Notes under the pieces: generated by a model
What the model was told of the DNA's origin: nothing
The model's input: the letters and a program-made list of their open reading frames with translations, nothing else
The model's database searches: none
IMG/VR virus record: IMGVR_UViG_3300006926_001567
Span: 1-46,562 of that record
Source: a virus
Strand: one strand, 5' to 3'
Length of the DNA: 46,562 nt
Shown: positions 42,364-46,562 of the stretch, piece after piece
How positions within the stretch are numbered: the first letter of the stretch is position 1
Layout of the letters: each line of letters starts with the position of its first letter
Program-made: the position numbers and the translations under genes

Positions 42364-42758
42364 CTCCTTTTGATTTTTTAAACGATATAAATTATGGTAA
42401 AAAGAACCTGATGATCGATGATGTTGATCATCAGGTTGAAAAACAATATTTACCTTTCATTGTTAATAAAGGACTATCTTATACAATAGATACAGTCATT
42501 TATGCGAATGAAATGAATATTCGTCCTAATACTGATAAGAAACTACAATTTGACTATTTAATAAATACAATCAGACGGAATAAACGTTTTCCGAAATGGT
42601 TAAAACCAGAGGAAGACGAAAACATCAAGGTGATCATGGATTATTATGGATATAATGTACAAAGAGCAAGGGAAGTTTTGTCTTTGCATTCCGTGGAAGA
42701 AATTAGTCAATTAAAAGAAAAATTAGATACGGGCGGTGAAAGGAACACAAATGTATGA
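42360..42758 (+). CDS. gp62: Clamp loader small subunit gp62
   Basis: 132 residues (T4 187, marine relatives shorter). PFDFLNDINYGKKNLM, VEKQYLPFIVNKGLSY and KLQFDYLINTIRRNKRF are the conserved blocks, followed by DYYGYNVQRAREVLSL. Partner of gp44. It overlaps the protease gene by ATGA and the next by eight bases. A perfect 12-bp inverted repeat lies in its early codons. Confidence 0.9.
   Translation: MTPFDFLNDINYGKKNLMIDDVDHQVEKQYLPFIVNKGLSYTIDTVIYANEMNIRPNTDKKLQFDYLINTIRRNKRFPKWLKPEEDENIKVIMDYYGYNVQRAREVLSLHSVEEISQLKEKLDTGGERNTNV
42405..42437 (+). repeat. 12-bp perfect inverted repeat inside gp62
   Basis: 42405-42416 and 42426-42437 are exact reverse complements with a 9-base loop, beginning 45 bases after the gp62 start. 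Such a stem in coding sequence is unlikely by chance and could pause ribosomes or polymerase. Confidence 0.75.
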
Positions 42759-43146
42759 CATTAGTGAAATGGTAGAAATTACCCTAAAAGAGAGTGACGA
42801 TTTTCTAAAAGTAAAAGAAACATTAACTCGTATTGGTGTTGCTAGTAGAAAAGAAAAAACTCTTTATCAGTCTTGCCACATTTTACACAAACAAAGTAAA
42901 TATTATATAGTGCATTTCAAAGAGCTATTTGCTCTTGATGGTAAGCCTTATAATTTTTCAGAAACAGATATTGCTAGAAGGAATACAATATCAAATCTTT
43001 TAGAAGAATGGAATCTTGTAAAATTAGTAGATTCAGAAAAAACAAAAGATCCTTCTTTACCCCTAAATCAATTAAAAATACTTTCTTTTTCCGAGAAAGA
43101 AGAGTGGACTTTAACTCCGAAGTATAATATTGGCAAAAAATCATAA
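42751..43146 (+). CDS. regA: RegA translational repressor
   Basis: 131 residues from ATG 42751, chosen because AAAGGA is at the right distance; ATG 42769 (MVEITL) would match T4 RegA's start. DDFLKVKETLTRIGVAS, LYQSCHILHKQSKYYIVHFKELFALDG and RRNTISNLLEEWNL are the family blocks. It binds initiation sites of early mRNAs (in T4 including 44, 45 and its own). Follows gp62 as in T4. Confidence 0.94.
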   Translation: MYDISEMVEITLKESDDFLKVKETLTRIGVASRKEKTLYQSCHILHKQSKYYIVHFKELFALDGKPYNFSETDIARRNTISNLLEEWNLVKLVDSEKTKDPSLPLNQLKILSFSEKEEWTLTPKYNIGKKS

Positions 43147-43670
43147 TGAATGACGCCCTTGAATTGCAAGAAACTTTAGGAATTTTCTGTTTATATGATG
43201 ATGTTGAAGTACCATCATTAGCAACTGAAAAGTCAGCATGTTTTGACTTGAAAGCATATCTTAAATCACATACAAAAGTACTTGCATATAATCATTCCAA
43301 TCATAAAAAAGAAATTCTCATAAAAAATAACTCTCTATCTATGTTACCGCATTGGAGATATTTAATACCTACAGGAATAATTTTTGATATTCCTGTAGGA
43401 TATTATGTTAAAGTTCATCCTCGTTCTGGTAATGCATTGAAAAAGGGGTTAATTACTGCAAATAATGTGGGGATTGTTGATGAAGATTATGTAGAAGAAT
43501 GTAATTGTATTATGATAAATGTATCACATACTCCTATTCAAATTGATCATGGTGATAGAATTGCACAAGCAGAAGTACGTAAAGTAGAAGATTTTCAGAT
43601 TAAACTTTTAAACAAACGACCGAAACAAAAAACGAATAGAAGTGGCGGATTTGGATCTACTGGACAATGA
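43146..43670 (+). CDS. dut: dUTPase
   Basis: 174 residues. Five motifs: ACFDLKA, HPRSGNA, ANNVGIVDEDY, GDRIAQAEV and NRSGGFGSTG. Insertion of about 20 residues after motif 1. Motif 3 reads GIVDEDYVEE, a variant of GVIDxxYxGE. It hydrolyses dUTP to dUMP, keeping uracil out of DNA and feeding dTMP synthesis. Trimers form; the last motif is at the C terminus as usual. Confidence 0.95.
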   Translation: MNDALELQETLGIFCLYDDVEVPSLATEKSACFDLKAYLKSHTKVLAYNHSNHKKEILIKNNSLSMLPHWRYLIPTGIIFDIPVGYYVKVHPRSGNALKKGLITANNVGIVDEDYVEECNCIMINVSHTPIQIDHGDRIAQAEVRKVEDFQIKLLNKRPKQKTNRSGGFGSTGQ

Positions 43671-44227
43671 TTATTGATTTAAAAGATATAATAGATGATG
43701 ATTTAATTTATAATTATTTTTCTCAAAAAGTTGATCATGCGATGAAGAATCCTTCTTCATTAAAAATGACACCAATTCGTGATCATAAATTAGATTATAT
43801 AGGATATAATTTTTATTGTGATTATCTGTCGATTATGTTTCATTCAAAAATTACACCTTTTGTTTCAAAGATTTTAAATAAAGAATTAATACCCACTTTT
43901 TGTTTTACAAGAATGTATTTTGAAGGAAGTAAATTAAATTTTCATAAAGATAGACCTTCTTGTGAAATTATTTTGTCTCATTGTCATTATGGCAAACCAT
44001 GGAAAATATATGTTGAAGAAGAGGCTTTTATGACAGAAACGGGAACAAGTATTTGTTATGAAGGTAATAAAAACGTTCATGGTAGAATTACTCCAATAGC
44101 TAATAATGCATTATATTCTTTTTATTCTTGGGTTGAAAAAGATGGAGAATATTATGATTGGAAATATGATAAATCAAAAAAATTAGAAAAAGTATATTTA
44201 TCAGCCCTTGACAAAACATATATATAA
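43667..44227 (+). CDS. 2OG-Fe(II) oxygenase, prolyl 4-hydroxylase-like
   Basis: 186 residues. H93-x-D95 in HKDRPSCE and H138 in VHGR make the iron site, with YEG just before, as in P4H-type phage oxygenases. Unlike the IPNS-like enzymes it is short and lies among the replication genes, so it is a separate accessory gene, of a type common in marine T4-like phages. Target unknown. Its end contains the -35 of the hsp20 promoter. Overlaps dut by ATGA. Confidence 0.82.
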   Translation: MIIDLKDIIDDDLIYNYFSQKVDHAMKNPSSLKMTPIRDHKLDYIGYNFYCDYLSIMFHSKITPFVSKILNKELIPTFCFTRMYFEGSKLNFHKDRPSCEIILSHCHYGKPWKIYVEEEAFMTETGTSICYEGNKNVHGRITPIANNALYSFYSWVEKDGEYYDWKYDKSKKLEKVYLSALDKTYI

Positions 44228-44236
44228 GAGTATAAT
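44208..44236 (+). promoter_or_regulatory. Perfect sigma70 promoter before hsp20
   Basis: TTGACA (44208-44213), 17 bases, TATAAT (44231-44236). Start near 44243, one base before hairpin 1 of the leader. Confidence 0.87.
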
Positions 44237-44243
44237 TGATCTT

Positions 44244-44323
44244 ATGAGAATTAAAATGAAATTCTCATTGTTGCAATCAGCAACATCCCTCTGGCTTTAT
44301 TGCAGAGGATTAATTAGTTAATC
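44244..44323 (+). promoter_or_regulatory. Four-hairpin leader of hsp20
   Basis: Four perfect stems follow each other: 9 bp (44244-44252/44260-44268), 6 bp (44269-44274/44280-44285), 6 bp (44288-44293/44303-44308) and 6 bp (44308-44313/44318-44323). The last two share one base. The ribosome site AAAAGGAG (44331-) is outside. Small heat shock genes elsewhere use RNA thermometers, so a temperature-sensing or stabilising leader is plausible. No T-run follows, so it is not a simple terminator. Confidence 0.7.
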
Positions 44324-44343
44324 TGCCTATAAAAGGAGATAAT

Positions 44344-44811
44344 ATGTATTTAGTACCAAAAACTATCGAAGAATTCAATCGCTCACTTTCAACATCAGTA
44401 GGGTTTGATTCTTTTTTTAATCGTCTATTTGATGATGCTTTTTTAGCGAATAGTTCACAAGGATATCCTCCTTATAATATTCGCAAAGTGACCGACACAG
44501 ATTATGTGATCGAACTTGCCCTTGCGGGATTTGTTAAAGACGACCTAGACATAGAACTTACAAACGGAACACTTACTATAAAAACAGTTCCAAACGAAAA
44601 ACAAAATGATGAAGGTTATTTACATCATGGAATCGCCAAGCGAGTCTTTGCCCGAAGATTTAATCTTGCTGATGATGTCATTGTGAAGGGTGCAGATTTG
44701 TTCAATGGCTTGCTTAAAGTTCAGCTTGAACGGATTATTCCTGAGGAAAAAAGACCTCGTAAAATTGATATAGATGATGGCGTGAAAGTGGTTGATCACA
44801 AAGTTGTGTAA
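44344..44811 (+). CDS. hsp20: Small heat shock protein Hsp20
   Basis: 155 residues with a central alpha-crystallin domain (about 45-140): DYVIELALAGFVKDDLDIEL, GIAKRVFARRFNLADDV and GLLKVQLERIIPEEKRP. A C-terminal I-D-I motif (KIDID) fits oligomer assembly. It binds unfolding proteins without ATP. Common in marine T4-like phages beside gp43. AAGGAG before the ATG; strong promoter and structured leader upstream. Confidence 0.95.
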   Translation: MYLVPKTIEEFNRSLSTSVGFDSFFNRLFDDAFLANSSQGYPPYNIRKVTDTDYVIELALAGFVKDDLDIELTNGTLTIKTVPNEKQNDEGYLHHGIAKRVFARRFNLADDVIVKGADLFNGLLKVQLERIIPEEKRPRKIDIDDGVKVVDHKVV

Positions 44812-44834
44812 AAAAATAACAACTTAACACAGAT

Positions 44835-44866
44835 AAGGGGGGCCATGAAATGGCCTCCTTTTTTTT
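44835..44866 (+). terminator. Intrinsic terminator after hsp20
   Basis: An 11-bp stem with one bulged G (arms 44835-44846 and 44850-44860), GAA loop and a run of T to 44866. Ends the hsp20 transcript. Confidence 0.9.
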
Positions 44867-44879
44867 AGGATTCAATACG

Positions 44880-45344
44880 ATGAAACTCACCAAAAATTTT
44901 TCATTTAAAGAAATGACTTTTTCTGATACCGCTATTAGAAAAAATATAGACAATACTCCTGGTTTAGAGGAAGTAATAAATTTGACAAATGTTTGTAATA
45001 ATATTTTACAACCTGTAAGAGATCATTTTGGAAAAGCAATAAGAATTAATTCTGGATATAGATCAGTTAAATTGTGTTTAGCGGTAGGAAGTTCTGCAAA
45101 ATCTCAACATGCAAAAGGAGAGGCCGCAGATTTTGAAATTAATGGTGTGTCAAACCATGATTTAGCAAAATGGGTTTATAATAATTTAGATTATGATCAA
45201 CTTATTTTAGAATATTTTGATCCAGAGGGAGATCCCAATAGTGGTTGGGTGCATTGTTCTTATAAAGCAGATGGAACAGGTCGCAAAAATTCCATTATAA
45301 TCAATAAACACACAAAAGGCAAATATCTGCCATGGAAGCCGTAA
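44880..45344 (+). CDS. Peptidase M15-type endolysin
   Basis: ATG 44880 is chosen (AGGA upstream); an ATG at 44850 lies in the terminator. 154 residues. RINSGYRS, then SQH77AKGEAAD84FEI and WVH125CSY supply the zinc ligands of M15A D-Ala-D-Ala carboxypeptidases. It would cleave peptidoglycan cross-links at lysis, or act on entry. No signal peptide, so a holin is needed; none is seen nearby. It lies next to gp43, an unusual place for lysis genes in T4. Confidence 0.88.
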   Translation: MKLTKNFSFKEMTFSDTAIRKNIDNTPGLEEVINLTNVCNNILQPVRDHFGKAIRINSGYRSVKLCLAVGSSAKSQHAKGEAADFEINGVSNHDLAKWVYNNLDYDQLILEYFDPEGDPNSGWVHCSYKADGTGRKNSIIINKHTKGKYLPWKP

Positions 45345-45505
45345 AAGCATTTTACTGGAAGTGTTACTTACAATTATTATTTGTGCTTCATTTATTAGTT
45401 CATAAAAAAGCGTGGATTGACAATCATATTATATTGTGTTATACTAATTTAGATAAATTAGATAGTAATTACGATAAATCTTGGCATAATAAATTCACTA
45501 GATGA
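45332..45505 (+). CDS. Small 57-residue protein before gp43
   Basis: ATG 45332 is inside the last 13 bases of the M15 gene, and the stop overlaps the gp43 start as ATGA, a layout used throughout this genome. The peptide begins MEAVKAFYWKCYLQLLFVLHLL, here quoted up to LLFVLHLL as a hydrophobic helix, then a polar Asp/Asn/Lys-rich end. It may be a membrane-linked small protein (possibly a holin-like partner of the lysin), but length and a single helix allow no more. It contains the gp43 promoter, so it would be expressed only from upstream. Confidence 0.45.
   Translation: MEAVKAFYWKCYLQLLFVLHLLVHKKAWIDNHIILCYTNLDKLDSNYDKSWHNKFTR
45417..45445 (+). promoter_or_regulatory. sigma70 promoter before gp43
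   Basis: TTGACA (45417-45422), 17 bases, TATACT (45440-45445). Start near 45452, about 50 bases before gp43. Confidence 0.8.
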
Positions 45506-46562
45506 CCTTTTATACAAATGTACAAAATTGGGGCGGTAAAATCTATTATAGAGGAATAGATTCTAACGGCATTCATTTCAAAAAAAAGTTGGATTATAAT
45601 CCAACTCTATTCATCAACTCACCAGAACCCACCGAATATAGAACTCTTGAAGGAAAATGTCTTGCCCCTGTTGACTGTGGCAATATTAGACAAACAAGAG
45701 ATTTTATAAAAAAATATGAAGGTGTAGATAATTTTAAAATTTATGGAAACACAAATTATCATTATACTTTTATTGCAGATAATTTTCCTGATCAAATAAA
45801 CTACGATTTAAGCAAAATAACAGTTGCGAATATTGATATAGAAACTGGTTCGGAAAACGGGTTTCCTAATCCTGAAACTGCTCCTGAACCTGTTACCGCA
45901 ATAACTATTTCTTTAAATGGAAAATATTATGTTTTTGGATGTGGTGAATATAAAGTTCATAGGAATGATGTTGAATATTTTGAATGTGAAAATGAATTAC
46001 ATTTACTTCAAGAATTTATATCATTGTGGTCCAAGCAAGATATAGACATTGTTACTGGTTGGAATATTAAGTTTTTTGATATACCATATCTTGTAAATAG
46101 AATGAATTTGTTATTTGACGAATCATTTTATTATGATTTATCGCCTTGGCAGTTTGTAAGTGAGAGAACGGTGATGGGTTTCGGGGGAGCAAAACAGCAA
46201 CAAGCATATGAGCTTATGGGTGTTGCAACTCTTGATTATTTAGATTTATTTCGAAAATTTACTTATAAGAATCAAGAATCTTATAGATTAGATCACATTG
46301 CTCATGTTGAATTGGGTGAAAGAAAATTAGATTATTCTGAATATGGTTCATTACATACTCTTTGGAAAGAAGATTATCAGAAATTTATAGAGTATAATGT
46401 AAAAGATGTTGAGCTTGTTAATAAATTAGATGATAAAATGAAATTAATTGAAATGGCTATTGTATTAGCATATGATGCCAAAGTAAATTATACAGATGTT
46501 TATACACAAGTTAGAATGTGGGATACTTTAATTTATAATGAATTAAGAAATAAAGGTATACA
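45502..46562 (+). CDS. gp43: DNA polymerase gp43 (3' end missing)
   Basis: 353 codons are visible before the window ends; the full protein in T4 has about 898 residues. The exonuclease motifs of family B are present: ANIDIETGSENGFP (Exo I, D-x-E), TGWNIKFFDIPYL (Exo II) and YNVKDVELV (Exo III, Y-x3-D). The polymerase domain lies beyond the edge. No Shine-Dalgarno is seen before ATG 45502, so translation may be coupled to the 57-residue gene or regulated, as gp43 autoregulates in T4. Has its own sigma70 promoter at 45417. Confidence 0.95.
   Translation, partial: MTFYTNVQNWGGKIYYRGIDSNGIHFKKKLDYNPTLFINSPEPTEYRTLEGKCLAPVDCGNIRQTRDFIKKYEGVDNFKIYGNTNYHYTFIADNFPDQINYDLSKITVANIDIETGSENGFPNPETAPEPVTAITISLNGKYYVFGCGEYKVHRNDVEYFECENELHLLQEFISLWSKQDIDIVTGWNIKFFDIPYLVNRMNLLFDESFYYDLSPWQFVSERTVMGFGGAKQQQAYELMGVATLDYLDLFRKFTYKNQESYRLDHIAHVELGERKLDYSEYGSLHTLWKEDYQKFIEYNVKDVELVNKLDDKMKLIEMAIVLAYDAKVNYTDVYTQVRMWDTLIYNELRNKGI

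Noticed and set aside
45444-45461. 7-bp hairpin near the gp43 leader (CTAATTT-AGAT-AAATTAG)
   Set aside because: The promoter at 45417 would start transcription at about 45452, inside the hairpin, and the stem is mostly A-T, so it cannot be a clear gp43 operator.
1-46562. tRNA genes, CRISPR arrays and insertion sequences
   Set aside because: I looked for T-loop GTTCRANNC contexts, regular direct repeats and transposase motifs and saw none; a covariance search could still reveal a tRNA.

Overview
The window looks like part of the genome of an AT-rich, T4-like tailed phage, probably marine. This rests on a large set of T4 core genes in the order usual for marine T4-like phages (cyano- and pelagimyophages): prohead protease gp21, scaffold gp22, major capsid gp23, a gp19-type tail tube protein, UvsY, UvsW, late sigma factor gp55, gp47/gp46, clamp gp45, clamp loader gp44/gp62, RegA and DNA polymerase gp43. 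Typical marine-phage extras are also present: peptide deformylase, a CobS-like MoxR ATPase, Hsp20 and small 2OG-Fe(II) oxygenases. All genes I accept are on the + strand, nearly end to end, often overlapping by ATGA. No tRNA, IS element or CRISPR array was seen. The host cannot be named from the sequence.

Region 1 (1-16284) is the unusual part: an uninterrupted run of about 23 overlapping accessory genes that reads like a biosynthetic gene cluster. It holds two radical SAM enzymes around a 78-residue protein; a Cys-rich protein and several unrecognised proteins; an acyl carrier protein, a short-chain reductase, a type III PKS/KAS III-like condensing enzyme with an intact Cys-His-Asn triad, and an AcpS-type phosphopantetheinyl transferase; three consecutive membrane fatty acid desaturases; three isopenicillin-N-synthase-like 2OG oxygenases (one cut by the window edge, two a tandem duplication); a TauD-like oxygenase; and a Rieske oxygenase. 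The simplest reading is that the phage makes and then repeatedly oxidises or desaturates an acyl-ACP-derived product, possibly joined to a modified peptide. The product is unknown.

Region 2 (16285-21260) is the head module, with T4-type late promoters (TATAAATA) before 16345 and before gp22, and a strong terminator after gp23. Region 3 (21261-27103) mixes methyltransferases and glycosyltransferase-like genes with the tail tube protein, UvsY and UvsW. Region 4 (27104-37920) holds gp55, gp47/46, deformylase, a PP-loop enzyme next to a cytosine-C5 DNA methyltransferase, and a metallopeptidase-VWA protein with its MoxR/CobS-like partner. The latter is preceded by a strikingly GC-rich leader that may be a structured RNA.

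Region 5 (37921-46562) carries a glycosyltransferase under a late promoter that overlaps a terminator, then the replication genes gp45, gp44, gp62, regA, dut and gp43. Two exported proteins, one a Deg-like serine protease, are inserted between gp44 and gp62. An hsp20 gene follows a perfect sigma70 promoter and a leader of four consecutive hairpins. Regulation appears split: eight TTGACA-type promoters with 17-18 bp spacers lie only between 27.1 and 45.5 kb, and intergenic TATAAATA late promoters lie at the head genes and at 37.9 kb. I saw no promoter inside the accessory cluster, which is probably read from upstream of the window.
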